Origin: Acinetobacter nosocomialis NIPH 2119
GTDB taxonomy: Bacteria > Pseudomonadota > Gammaproteobacteria > Pseudomonadales > Moraxellaceae
Assembly (NCBI RefSeq): GCF_000368085.1
Contig: NZ_KB849239.1
Location: 1,893,082-1,957,081 of the forward strand
Direction: 5' to 3'
DNA length: 64,000 nucleotides
Under the pieces are notes generated by a model. It searched no databases. It worked only from the letters and a program-made list of their open reading frames with translations, and was not told the origin of the DNA. Positions 18,037 through 27,542 of the stretch are shown here, in pieces (position 1 is the stretch's first letter; each line of letters begins with the position of its first letter). The translations under genes and the position numbers were made by a program.

Positions 18037-18708
18037 TTATTGAATTGACCAACGGTTATTTTGAATATCTGTTACAAGATTATTTACTGCTTCACGAACA
18101 GCTAAATCGAGCACTTTACCATTTAAAGTAGAATCATAAGAGGCAGTAGAACCAAAGCCTAAAACTTCACGTGCGCCTAATGCATATTCACCAGCACCTT
18201 GTACTGAGTGCACAACTTCTGAAGTTTTTACATCAATAATATTTAAATTAACTTTTGCATAAGCAACTTGCTGTTTACCGCGGCCTAAAATACCAAATAG
18301 TTGCTGATCACCAACTTCTTTACGGCCAAACTCAGATACATCGCCAGTAATCACATAACGAGCACCTTTAATAGATTGAGCAGTATTGCTATAACCTACT
18401 TCTTGTTTGATTTCAGATAAATTATCGCGATTTAAAACTGAGAAATAACCAGTTTGCTGTAAATGTGTCTCAAGAATCGTTTTCGCTTGGCCACCTAAAC
18501 GGTCTACATTATCTGAGAAAACTCCTCTCATATAACTAGAGCGGTTATCAAACTTACCAATAGAAACAGGAGCTTTTACCCCATTATATTTAATTGCAGA
18601 AGTTGCTGCGGTGACTTGAGGACTTTGTATCGTTCTTGATGTTTCAGTGGTTGAACATGCGATTAAACCAAAAGAACTCGCCATAGTAATGATTAATATT
18701 TTTTTCAT
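18037..18708 (-). CDS. CsgG/HfaB-like lipoprotein
   Basis: A 223-aa lipoprotein of the CsgG family. I start at 18708 (MKKILIITMASSFGLIAC), which places a lipobox cysteine at 18; the longer upstream reading would ruin the signal. The mature part has PVSIGKFDNRSSYMRGVFSD, LGGQAKTILETHLQQTGYF and ARYVITGDVSEFG. CsgG proteins form outer-membrane secretion rings. In this three-gene arrangement no curli or holdfast genes are near, so the exported cargo, if any, is unknown. Confidence 0.82.
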   Translation of the reverse strand: MKKILIITMASSFGLIACSTTETSRTIQSPQVTAATSAIKYNGVKAPVSIGKFDNRSSYMRGVFSDNVDRLGGQAKTILETHLQQTGYFSVLNRDNLSEIKQEVGYSNTAQSIKGARYVITGDVSEFGRKEVGDQQLFGILGRGKQQVAYAKVNLNIIDVKTSEVVHSVQGAGEYALGAREVLGFGSTASYDSTLNGKVLDLAVREAVNNLVTDIQNNRWSIQ

Positions 18709-19002
18709 GTTTACTCTATAAAGATAACTAAAATACAAAGAATACATATTATATACAAAAAGACTATCAAATGAGCTTCTAAATTAATCTATGAGCAAAA
18801 ATCTAATCAATTAAATTAAAACTTTTAAGTAACCTACTTATTATTTTATCAATATTTAATCATAAGAATCATATAAATAGTCACTCAAATGAGCTGTGTA
18901 TGCCTACGAAGTCAGTGAGAGAAATTCAAAATCAGCTACTTACTTTACGCTACTTATTAGATATGAAAGAATTACGGCCTTATATAACTTTTGAAATTTA
19001 AA

Positions 19003-19473
19003 ATGAGAAAAATATTATTTTTAAGTTTAGTCAGTATGTTTAGCTCGTATAGCTTTGCAGAAGATAATAATTCGGTTTATAGAGGACTTGGTACTGGACC
19101 GCAGGATTTCCTAAAGTTCCAAATACTCAAACAAAAAGGCTTTATCTCAAAAAAACCTAATATTTCACGAGCAGATTATAACGATATATATAAACTCAAA
19201 AAGCCTTATGAGTTTATGGGACAAAATGTTGTACTCATTTCGGATGAATATATGTCTGAATATGTTGGCTGTTGTGTGAGTGAAGGTTGGGGAGCTGTAT
19301 TTAAGCAAACTTCTAATTTGAAATTGATTGAAAAATTTGCAAAAACAAATCAATGTAGTGTCGGTCCTATAGAGTCAACCAGTGATTACTATGGCTTTAA
19401 AATCCGTTCTCTACCAAAAGGTAATTACTATGAATTATCCTGCCGCGAACGTGATTTAGATGAGTCTCAATAA
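19003..19473 (+). CDS. Small exported protein of unknown function
   Basis: A 156-aa protein that I do not recognise. MRKILFLSLVSMFSSYSFA is a clear signal peptide with an S-F-A cleavage site, so the mature protein is periplasmic or secreted. Four cysteines (GCC near residue 85, then QCS and SCR) could form disulfides. I start at 19003, because an in-frame TTG at 18991 would only add four residues. The region upstream (18709-19002) is very AT-rich with no clear promoter. It is followed 58 bp later by a secreted Sel1 protein, possibly in one transcript. Confidence 0.6.
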   Translation: MRKILFLSLVSMFSSYSFAEDNNSVYRGLGTGPQDFLKFQILKQKGFISKKPNISRADYNDIYKLKKPYEFMGQNVVLISDEYMSEYVGCCVSEGWGAVFKQTSNLKLIEKFAKTNQCSVGPIESTSDYYGFKIRSLPKGNYYELSCRERDLDESQ

Positions 19474-19530
19474 GTCAAAATTAAACTCTGAAAATAAGAG
19501 CCAAAGTAAAATATCTATAGAGGATAAAAG

Positions 19531-20397
19531 ATGTTACCAAAAAGAATTTTTCTAACTATTTGTCTCTTAAGCATCCTGAATTCAGGATGGGCAAAATCTA
19601 TAAAACAAACAGATGACAATACTAAACAACAGCAATCTAATCAGACTAATACTAATATAAAAAACAATATTGATTTAACTGATATCCAGTCAAAAGCTGA
19701 AAAGGGAGATTCTGAAGCACAGTACAATTTAGGTGTAATGTATGCGGAAGGTTATAAAGACATTCAAGCCGATATTCTAAAAGCTATTGAATGGTACACT
19801 CAATCTGCAAATAAAGGTTATGTTAATGCTCAATATAATTTAGGTTTATTATACAAGGGAAATGAGTATATTAAGCCAGATTATGTCAAAGCAAAATATT
19901 GGTATGAGAAAGCCGCAGCACAAGGTGACATTGCATCCTTAAATGAACTTGGAAATTTCTACAGTAAAGGTTTAGGTATTAAGCAGGACTATCAGGAAGC
20001 TATTAAATACTACTTAGATGCTGCAAATGCGGGTGATTCAGATGCTCAAACAAATCTAGCAACCATGTTTTTACATGGCAGAGGAGTAACTCAAAATAAG
20101 CTAGAAGCTTCTCAATGGTATTTGAAAGCTGCCGTCCAAGGAGATATTGATGCCCAATATAATTTAGGGCTTATGTACTTCCTTGGAGATGGTATAAAAC
20201 AAGATTATTCTCAAGCGCAAAAATGGTTTTTGGCAGCTGCAAATCAAGGGGAAAGTAATGCACAATATCATCTTGGAAAAATTTATAAAGACGGACTAGG
20301 AGTAGATAAAGATCTGTCCTTAGCTCGTACTTGGCTTAAAAAGTCTGCTGAGGCAGGGAATTTGTATGCACTCCAAGAATTATCTAAGTTAAATTAA
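19531..20397 (+). CDS. Secreted Sel1-repeat protein
   Basis: A 288-aa exported protein. MLPKRIFLTICLLSILNSGWA is a signal peptide with no lipobox cysteine. From about residue 50 to the end it is built of six Sel1 repeats of 36 residues (examples: AQYNLGVMYAEGYKDIQAD, AQYNLGLMYFLGDGIKQDYS). Sel1 repeats form alpha-solenoid binding surfaces. Unlike the three minus-strand Sel1 genes that follow it is not a lipoprotein and reads the opposite way, so it is probably not part of the immunity set. Role unknown. Confidence 0.78.
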   Translation: MLPKRIFLTICLLSILNSGWAKSIKQTDDNTKQQQSNQTNTNIKNNIDLTDIQSKAEKGDSEAQYNLGVMYAEGYKDIQADILKAIEWYTQSANKGYVNAQYNLGLLYKGNEYIKPDYVKAKYWYEKAAAQGDIASLNELGNFYSKGLGIKQDYQEAIKYYLDAANAGDSDAQTNLATMFLHGRGVTQNKLEASQWYLKAAVQGDIDAQYNLGLMYFLGDGIKQDYSQAQKWFLAAANQGESNAQYHLGKIYKDGLGVDKDLSLARTWLKKSAEAGNLYALQELSKLN

Positions 20398-20487
20398 TAT
20401 TTATCTAAGCACTTAATATATAAAAATCTCATTTATACTAGATTTTAAAATATTACTTTAAATTCAATTTATTAAATATATTCAATC

Positions 20488-21265
20488 CTGAGCTTAGATA
20501 TTATTTATCTTAGTCCAGACCAGTTTAATATATTCTTTATTAACAACCACACTCTCTTTTTATAATTTCTATATTTTGGGCCGCCTCTTGATCTCCTTGA
20601 TCAGCAGCAATCTGAAGTAATTCAATTGATTTATTAATATTTTTTTCTACACCTCTTCCTTCATAGTACATTCCAGCAAGTATTTTAGCGGCATCCCCAT
20701 CTTTCACATTTATAATAGCCTTGTTATACCAATAGGCAGCCTTTTCATAGTCTAAAGGGGTCCCTTCACCATTAAAATACATATTACCTAAATTAAACTG
20801 TGCACTTAAGTCACCCAAAAGAGCAGCTCTATTAAAAAGATTAAAAGCCTTATTATTATCCTGTTTTACACCAACTCCCTCCTTATACATTCTTCCTAAA
20901 AAATTAAGAGCTACTCTATTATCTTTTTTTGAAAGCTCAGAAAAAGTATCTAATGCCTTAGTAATATTAGTATATTTAGTTCCCTCTGTATAATAAATTA
21001 TACCCAAATTAGCTTGGGCTTCCTCTTCACCCTGTTCGGCAGCTTTCTCAAACCAATAAACAGCCTTGTCTAAATCTACTTTCTCACCATTTAAACCTTG
21101 TTGATATACTACGCCCATATTATATTGGGCAATAGAGTTACCATTTTCTGCGTTCTTTTGATATTTACTTAACTCACTATTAGAACTTTTAACTTTTACA
21201 TTAGATAAATCACATCCCACCAAAGTTAATGTACTAAATATAAATATTGATAAGAAAAATTTCAT
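20488..21265 (-). repeat. Duplicated immunity unit, copy 1 (Sel1 gene plus 3' flank)
   Basis: Closely resembles 21977-22753. The match covers the first ~90 codons, the last ~35 codons, and at least 23 bp of non-coding flank past the stop (CTGAGCTTAGATATTATTTA at 20488). The middle of the gene is diverged. Confidence 0.75.
20540..21265 (-). CDS. Sel1-repeat lipoprotein, probable spare T6SS immunity protein (copy 3)
   Basis: A 241-aa lipoprotein: MKFFLSIFIFSTLTLVGC, lipobox cysteine at 18. It has about five Sel1 repeats and ends in IKRECGC. Its first ~90 residues and last ~35 are nearly those of the protein encoded beside the Rhs gene (22025-22753), while the central repeats differ. That pattern is expected if membrane targeting and capping are kept and the toxin-binding face varies. 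Assignment as immunity is inferred from position and duplication. The gene looks more AT-rich than the core genes. Confidence 0.72.
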   Translation of the reverse strand: MKFFLSIFIFSTLTLVGCDLSNVKVKSSNSELSKYQKNAENGNSIAQYNMGVVYQQGLNGEKVDLDKAVYWFEKAAEQGEEEAQANLGIIYYTEGTKYTNITKALDTFSELSKKDNRVALNFLGRMYKEGVGVKQDNNKAFNLFNRAALLGDLSAQFNLGNMYFNGEGTPLDYEKAAYWYNKAIINVKDGDAAKILAGMYYEGRGVEKNINKSIELLQIAADQGDQEAAQNIEIIKRECGC

Positions 21266-21391
21266 ATTTTAAACTAATCACTCGCCTAATTTAATAAATA
21301 CGATAATCTACTATGAATTATCGTATTTCCATTTCATATTTAGTATAATATATTTTCTATAAGTTATAAAATATTACTTTCAAAACACCTA

Positions 21392-21871
21392 TTAATTACT
21401 CACTTTTTCCAAATAAATATCAGCTTCTTGATTCCCAGGTAATTTTGCTTTCTGAAACCATTCTTTTGCAGTTTCTATATTGCTTTCAACTCCCTCACCA
21501 TTTAGGTATCTAATTCCTAATTGAAGTTGACTATCAGCATCACCTTCTAAAGCAGATTTTCTATAATATTCTACAGATTTTGATAAGTCCTTTTTTACTC
21601 CATAACCATTAAGGTACATTATTGCTAAATTATATTGTGATTTTGCATCATTTTGATCAGCAGCTTTTTTATACCAATTAAAAGCCTTTTCATAATCAAC
21701 ATTTAAATCATATTCACCAAATAAGTACACATCTCCCATTTGTGACTGAGCCCGAATATCCCCCTGTTCTGCTGCGCTCTTCAAATTTTCAAATTCAGAA
21801 TTTGCCGAACTATTAGGGCTATTACACCCTACTAATAGGCTGAATATAAAGATATTTAAATATTTAATCAT
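21392..21871 (-). CDS. Sel1-repeat lipoprotein, probable spare T6SS immunity protein (copy 2)
   Basis: A 159-aa lipoprotein: MIKYLNIFIFSLLVGC, lipobox cysteine at 16. Three Sel1 repeats follow (AQSQMGDVYLFGEYDLNVD, SQYNLAIMYLNGYGVKKDLS, SQLQLGIRYLNGEGVESNIE). It is shorter than the flanking two and not a copy of them; only the repeat pattern is shared. It lies between them in the same direction. It is a plausible immunity variant for another toxin (inference). Confidence 0.68.
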   Translation of the reverse strand: MIKYLNIFIFSLLVGCNSPNSSANSEFENLKSAAEQGDIRAQSQMGDVYLFGEYDLNVDYEKAFNWYKKAADQNDAKSQYNLAIMYLNGYGVKKDLSKSVEYYRKSALEGDADSQLQLGIRYLNGEGVESNIETAKEWFQKAKLPGNQEADIYLEKVSN

Positions 21872-21976
21872 AATAGACTCAAATTATTAAAAGCTCATTT
21901 TAGAAAGTAAATCTATTTTTATTAAACCGACAACAATTATAATAAAAATATTATATTTAATTAATAAAATACTGTT

Positions 21977-22753
21977 CTGAGCTTAGATATTATTCATCTA
22001 AACCCAGTTCAATTTAATAATTTTTTATCCGCATCCACATTCTTTTTTTATAATTTCTATATTTTTAGCAGCTTCTTGGTCTCCATGATCAGCTGCGAAC
22101 TGATATAAATTTAGTGCTTTTTCAATATCTTTACTTCCTCCTCTCCCTTCATAATACATTCCAGCAAGGGTATAAGCCGCGTCAATATTTTCACCTGTTT
22201 GATATGCTCTTTCAAACCATTTTCTAGCTTCAGTAAAATCTTGTTTAACACCTTGTCCTTTAAAATACATTATCCCTAGATTAAACTGTGCACTATTCGA
22301 TCCTAAATTCGCTGCTTGTTTAAATAAAGATAACGCTTTTGTATAATCTACAGAAGTATCAATACCATCTTTATATATAATTCCTAATTGATTAATTGAT
22401 TCTGCGTCATTTTTATCCATACCTTCTAAAAAAATTTCCATTGCTTTTTTAACATTTCTATATTTTGAATTATCACTAATATAAATTACACCCAAATTAT
22501 ATTTAGCATCTTCTTCACCTTGCTTAGCAGCTTTTTCAAACCAATAAACAGCCTTATCTAAATCGACTTTCTCACCATTTAAACCTTGTTGATATACTAC
22601 GCCCATATTGTATTGGGCAACAGGGTCACCATTTTCTGCATCTTTTTGATATTTGCTTAACTCACTATTAGAACTTTTAACTTTTACATTAGATGAATCA
22701 CATCCTACCAAAGTTAATGTACTAAATATAAATATTGATAAGAAAAATTTCAT
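21977..22753 (-). repeat. Duplicated immunity unit, copy 2 (Sel1 gene plus 3' flank)
   Basis: Partner of 20488-21265. The shared flank starts CTGAGCTTAGATATTATTCA at 21977. The duplication therefore included non-coding DNA, pointing to segmental duplication rather than convergent coding sequence. Confidence 0.75.
22025..22753 (-). CDS. Sel1-repeat lipoprotein, probable cognate immunity protein of the Rhs toxin
   Basis: A 242-aa lipoprotein (MKFFLSIFIFSTLTLVGC, Cys18) with about five Sel1 repeats and the end IKKECGCG. I start at 22753 because GAGAG lies just upstream and the paralogue starts the same way; an ATG at 22765 is also possible. It follows the Rhs stop by only 12 bp, the position of a cognate immunity gene. 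Its lipid anchor places it in the periplasm, which suggests that the Rhs toxin acts in the periplasm or at a membrane. Sel1/TPR lipoprotein immunity is known for some T6SS lipases. Confidence 0.75.
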   Translation of the reverse strand: MKFFLSIFIFSTLTLVGCDSSNVKVKSSNSELSKYQKDAENGDPVAQYNMGVVYQQGLNGEKVDLDKAVYWFEKAAKQGEEDAKYNLGVIYISDNSKYRNVKKAMEIFLEGMDKNDAESINQLGIIYKDGIDTSVDYTKALSLFKQAANLGSNSAQFNLGIMYFKGQGVKQDFTEARKWFERAYQTGENIDAAYTLAGMYYEGRGGSKDIEKALNLYQFAADHGDQEAAKNIEIIKKECGCG

Positions 22754-22765
22754 ATTATCTCTCAT

Positions 22766-25700
22766 TTAAAACATGCCTTGGTTTGGAAAATCAAGTGGGT
22801 GATAACCCATTTTGGATGGGGCATCTGAGATTCGTGGTAGTTTCGGTAACTTATGGTCAACTGTTGTTTGTTGGCCCTGAGCAATTTTCAATCCTTTAGA
22901 AATACCTTGTGGTTTTTCCAATCTACCATATAGATTAATCTTGTCTGTATTAGAACCACCACAAGCCTTATATTTAATAACACCAGCGCATGCTTCTACA
23001 TATTTACCATCTTTACGTTCACCAAATGCAAACCCATCGACTGGTTCGGTGATACTTGCTTCTCCATATAAGCCTATACTTCTTTCTAAAGTCGACCTAG
23101 TTACACCATTTCCTTTATATTCTACAGACCCACCAATCCCCACACCTGCCACAATACTTGCATTAGCAGTTTTCCCTGCTGCATATCTTTCAGCTACATC
23201 TTTTAAACTTTTACTTGTTGCATACTTTTCATATGTATCTGATGCTGATTTTACACTTCCATATGAACCAATCGAATTTGTCGATGCAAGCCCACGTGGA
23301 TCTATCCATTGAGTTGGATCACTTACATAAGCAGAGGTATTAATTCCGCCACTCAAACCAATCGGATCTTTACTCACATATCTTGCACTATGAGGTTCAT
23401 AATAACGATAAAGGTTATAGTGCAGTTCTGTTTCCAGATCGTAATATTGACCTTGAAAGCGTAAATTATTTTGTTCAAATGGATTATCTTGATTTACTGC
23501 TTTAATTTCTAATGCTGTTCCCCACGTGTCTTGGAGAATTTCCCATACACATTCACCGCGAGTATTGGTCATGGTTTGTGGTGTTCCGACCTGATCACAG
23601 TGGTAGAATGTAATCTGCTCTACATCAGTATGCTTTTTCCGAGTAGTACTATTCCATACTGGGTCTTTATAAATAGAATATGGTTTTGTTTGATATACCT
23701 GATAATCAGGAGTTTCTATCAGTTGAATAAAATCCTTATAACCTGCTTGCAATAGTGGAACAAAGCTATCAGGTTCATAAATATAGTGCTTTGTATAACT
23801 CATCTGTGCCGATTTAAATGATTCCCATATCATTAAATCGCCATCCCAACCAAATAAGGTTAACTCATTAGATGTTTTTTTGTAGAGTCGACGACCAAAG
23901 ACATCGTAGCCATATTCTGTAACTAGACCATTATTATCACTTCGAATAAGTCTGTTTTGATTATCCCAAGTCAGTTTAAGTTTTTTGCCCGTTTGAATAA
24001 TCTCTGTCACATTACCTTGTGCATCATATTGGTAGTGTTTACCTTTATAACTTTTAATAAGGTTATTTTTAATTTGTGCAGGCCTTAATACCGATTCAGA
24101 ATCAATTAAATTACCTGCCGGGTCAAAATTAAAACTTTCTGTTTTATGTAAACTTTGAGCTGCAATTAAACGCCCAATTGAGTCATATTGATAATTGAGT
24201 TTACCCAAACGGCTATCTTCAACTTGACTAAGCAAATAGTTTTTATCGTAGTAATATTTTCTATGTGCTTGATATTGTAAATAGTCTTGAGTTTCTTGCT
24301 CAGGTTGAATGAACTGTGAACTCAATAACCCCACATCATTATATTGTTTGGTTTGCATGAGCCCATTTGCTAGTAATCGTGTTGTTTCTCTATGCAAATC
24401 ATCACGCTGAAATGAAGCAACTTCTTGGTTATTTAAACCAATTGCATAAATATGCCCTGAACCATAAACAAGGTGATTCAGTGTATGTCCATCAGGTCGA
24501 ATTGTTTTAATTAAATTTCCAAGCTCATCATATTCATAATGTAATACTGCTGTGAGCGGTTTCAGTTCTGGAATTTTATAATGTTGGTGCTCTCTAACCA
24601 ACTGCCCAAGTGCATTGCGATAGAAATCAATTTGGCTAACCTCATTACTGGCTCGGCTCAGTTGGCTATTCAGGTTATAATCAAATTGCTCTGTTTGTTT
24701 CTGCCCTGTATGTAAATGGGTAAAGCTTTTCGAAGCAATTTGTCCATCTGCATAATAGTCAAATTGGGTCAGAATATTTGGTTGACGGATTTGAAATAAT
24801 CGACCATTTTCATTGTAACTATAGTGCTTTTCCTCTCCATCAAAGGCCTGTTCACGTATCAAATATCCATACGGATTGTATCCAAATAAATATTCGGCTT
24901 GATTCTGGTTAATCAGCTTTTGGATACGGCCTTGTTTGTCCCATTGATAAGCTATGCTATGTCGATTGGCATCAATACGCTGTTCTAATAAGCCAACTCG
25001 ATTGTACTTATATTCCGTTACTAAACCTTTAGTATCTATATGCTTAAGTAAGCGTCCTTCTTCATCATGTTCAAAGTATTCTTTTAACCCATCAGGATAA
25101 ATAATACTTTGTAACTGGCCTTTATCTCGGCCTTTGGTACTGTAAATATATTGTACAACTTTATTATTTGCAGTTTGTTCAGCTGTCAATGCACCATCTT
25201 CATCATATTCCCATGTACTACTCTTACCTGAGCAATCGGTATATGAAATCATCTGCCCCAATTCATTATATTGAATTTTCTTAACACCACCTTTTGCATC
25301 AATGACTTCAACCAGTTGATTATTATTGTTATATTTGTACTGTGTGATATGCCCTAATGGATTGATTTCCTTATTAAGATTACCATTTTCATCATATTCC
25401 CGTTTCCAAATACTGCCTTCTGGGTCTTTAATTTCAACTAAATTACCTTGTTCATCATATGCAAAACGAATTATCCCACCGTTTGGCTGCACAATTTTAA
25501 CAAGTTGATCTTGATCATTATATTCTTGTTGAGTCTCTCGCCCTTCAAAATCAATTTGCCGAGTAATACGCTTTAGCCCATCACGGCTATACCATGACTC
25601 ACGCCCATCCGCTAAACGAGTTCGATAAGTAAACCCATTCAGATCGAAGTAATAGTAAGTTGGCACATCATAAGCATCATAAACCGCCACTTGACGTAAG

Positions 25701-27472
25701 CGCGGATGCCATTTTAGTTTGGTATGAAAACTGCCATCATCAGCCCATTCTTCTATCGCTTTAGCTTTGGCTTCAGTTGATTCATAACGAATATTTTGTC
25801 CACGCCCTGTACGGTCTGTATAGCGTGTTAGTTGATGAAATTGGTTATATTCATAGGTTCTTGTATGACCATTCTGATCAATGGCTTTAACCAAGTTGCC
25901 TTGGGTATCATAATCATAACGCGCTAATGGCTCAGCGCTATCATCTAAAAACACCGCAATGATTTTAATTTGCTCACTAAAAGCAAATTTTAATTGGTGC
26001 TTGGCATGTTCTAATTGAAAATCAACATGTTGAAGATAAGCAGCTTTATCGAAAATAAGATAACTTAAGTCAATCTTTTCTTGTGTTTTTTCATTGAATT
26101 GTTGAATCAATTGATAAGGCTGTCCAACTGAAAACTGATGGAATTGGAAAGACCAATCTCCACCGAAGTTTAGAATCAGATCTCCATTTTTAAGAGGTTG
26201 TACTATTACTCCTTCATAAGGAACTTCATAAGTTTCAAGTGCAATGGATGCTGGCAGTTGATGCTTTCGCCCTTTACTATCAATAAATAGATAGCCTTGA
26301 GCAGTTCGTTGAATCATATTGGAAAATGGCATCATCCAACGTGCACCAATCATGCTTTGATCAAACTCATCCATTTGTGAGTTATATTGGCGTATAAAAG
26401 AAAAACCTATTTTTGGCAAATAGAAGTCTGCATGTTGAACCCGTTCAGCACCAATTGAATAGCTAATACTTTTTCCAGATTGTGAATCAGCACCTTCACA
26501 TGGAGGAGCATTTAAAGCATCTGCCTGTAAACTTACAAACTCTAAAGTGTCTCCTTTCGTATGCCGTTCATATTCACCCGTCTGGTTGATTGGCACACTT
26601 GCATTACCTTTATTTTCTAATGCTTGTATAGCTTTCAGTGTTTCTTGTAATAGCCATGCCAAAGTATATTTTTGGTCAGCATTTGCTTGCTGCTGTAAAG
26701 TTTGACTTAAAGCTGTAATAGCTTGAGTTGCTTCTTGTTGCAAACGACTTGTTATATTTGGCTGTATTTTAGGGGTTAAATTTGCTTGGCTCGGCTTCCC
26801 TAATAAATCAATGAGTGGAACGGCCCAGTTGGTAAATTTGAGTTTCGGGTCTCGTTTCTCTGCACTTGCACCTGCCGCAATGGTTATTCCTGCATTTATA
26901 CCTGTTGCTGGGGTCGCCATGCTCTGCAAGATAGTTACACCCAACGCCGTAGCACTGGCAAGTAGAGTGCTTAACTTCGCTTGAGTCTCTTTTAAAAAGT
27001 TCTCTAAATCTCCAGCGATCATCGCATTGAGATGTAAACCTAAACGCTTAATATCCGTTTCTTTAATTTTTCTATTTTCTCGATATAAGCACTCTGCCAT
27101 TAAGCCAAACATCGGACGTAAAGCCATTCGTGCATGTGCTTCATTATTCGGTTCTGAAAATAAACCAATTAAATTTGCCGCAAGTAATGCTGCACGTTGT
27201 ACAGCAGCATCACCAGTTTTTTTATCTGTAGCATAGAGCATTAGATCTAGTACACTACCCGTCAATGCAAAAATATTAGCAACCGTGGTTATATTGGCCT
27301 TACTTTTTATTTGTTCTAATGTCGTGTTTCCACACACTTGTAAATACAGCTGAACCTGACTTGCGATCATTTGCAAGTCTGCTACATCCGTCACGCTATT
27401 TAAGTTAAAAACAGCAAGTTCAACAGCAGGTTGTTTTTTAATTTCTTTCTGTTTTGTATTCTCTTTAGCCAT
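22766..27472 (-). CDS. Rhs-repeat T6SS effector with unclassified C-terminal toxin domain
   Basis: A 1568-aa polymorphic toxin. Residues 1-300 are a helical N-terminal region with a weakly hydrophobic stretch near 170-190 (ASATALGVTILQSMATPATG); no PAAR motif is visible. Residues ~330-1300 are Rhs/YD repeats (YDEQGNLVEIKDPEG, YDENGNLNKEINPLG and many more), which build the toxin-enclosing shell. The core ends with RFQGQYYDLETELHYNLYRY, YVSKDPIGLSGG and DPRGL. The last ~174 residues are the variable toxin: Gly-rich (VAGVGIGGSVEYKGNGV), two cysteines (EACAGVIKYKACGG), and a Pro-rich end. I see no HNH, lipase, NADase or deaminase motif. The VgrG gene lies 70 bp upstream and a Sel1 lipoprotein gene 12 bp downstream. 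Confidence 0.9.
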   Translation of the reverse strand: MAKENTKQKEIKKQPAVELAVFNLNSVTDVADLQMIASQVQLYLQVCGNTTLEQIKSKANITTVANIFALTGSVLDLMLYATDKKTGDAAVQRAALLAANLIGLFSEPNNEAHARMALRPMFGLMAECLYRENRKIKETDIKRLGLHLNAMIAGDLENFLKETQAKLSTLLASATALGVTILQSMATPATGINAGITIAAGASAEKRDPKLKFTNWAVPLIDLLGKPSQANLTPKIQPNITSRLQQEATQAITALSQTLQQQANADQKYTLAWLLQETLKAIQALENKGNASVPINQTGEYERHTKGDTLEFVSLQADALNAPPCEGADSQSGKSISYSIGAERVQHADFYLPKIGFSFIRQYNSQMDEFDQSMIGARWMMPFSNMIQRTAQGYLFIDSKGRKHQLPASIALETYEVPYEGVIVQPLKNGDLILNFGGDWSFQFHQFSVGQPYQLIQQFNEKTQEKIDLSYLIFDKAAYLQHVDFQLEHAKHQLKFAFSEQIKIIAVFLDDSAEPLARYDYDTQGNLVKAIDQNGHTRTYEYNQFHQLTRYTDRTGRGQNIRYESTEAKAKAIEEWADDGSFHTKLKWHPRLRQVAVYDAYDVPTYYYFDLNGFTYRTRLADGRESWYSRDGLKRITRQIDFEGRETQQEYNDQDQLVKIVQPNGGIIRFAYDEQGNLVEIKDPEGSIWKREYDENGNLNKEINPLGHITQYKYNNNNQLVEVIDAKGGVKKIQYNELGQMISYTDCSGKSSTWEYDEDGALTAEQTANNKVVQYIYSTKGRDKGQLQSIIYPDGLKEYFEHDEEGRLLKHIDTKGLVTEYKYNRVGLLEQRIDANRHSIAYQWDKQGRIQKLINQNQAEYLFGYNPYGYLIREQAFDGEEKHYSYNENGRLFQIRQPNILTQFDYYADGQIASKSFTHLHTGQKQTEQFDYNLNSQLSRASNEVSQIDFYRNALGQLVREHQHYKIPELKPLTAVLHYEYDELGNLIKTIRPDGHTLNHLVYGSGHIYAIGLNNQEVASFQRDDLHRETTRLLANGLMQTKQYNDVGLLSSQFIQPEQETQDYLQYQAHRKYYYDKNYLLSQVEDSRLGKLNYQYDSIGRLIAAQSLHKTESFNFDPAGNLIDSESVLRPAQIKNNLIKSYKGKHYQYDAQGNVTEIIQTGKKLKLTWDNQNRLIRSDNNGLVTEYGYDVFGRRLYKKTSNELTLFGWDGDLMIWESFKSAQMSYTKHYIYEPDSFVPLLQAGYKDFIQLIETPDYQVYQTKPYSIYKDPVWNSTTRKKHTDVEQITFYHCDQVGTPQTMTNTRGECVWEILQDTWGTALEIKAVNQDNPFEQNNLRFQGQYYDLETELHYNLYRYYEPHSARYVSKDPIGLSGGINTSAYVSDPTQWIDPRGLASTNSIGSYGSVKSASDTYEKYATSKSLKDVAERYAAGKTANASIVAGVGIGGSVEYKGNGVTRSTLERSIGLYGEASITEPVDGFAFGERKDGKYVEACAGVIKYKACGGSNTDKINLYGRLEKPQGISKGLKIAQGQQTTVDHKLPKLPRISDAPSKMGYHPLDFPNQGMF

Positions 27473-27542
27473 TAATATAAAACCTTTAATTCATTCAATT
27501 ACAGCAATATTTTTCTATGTTGGTTCGCTCTATTCATCCAAT

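Noticed and set aside
18900-19001. 33-aa frame (MPTKSVREIQNQLLTLRYLL...) before the small exported protein
   Set aside because: It overlaps the next gene's ribosome region and has no Shine-Dalgarno site. It could be a decayed gene end, but there is too little to call.
22766-26400. Repetitive DNA in the Rhs gene as an assembly artefact
   Set aside because: It reads as one continuous frame of varied YD repeats typical of Rhs proteins.
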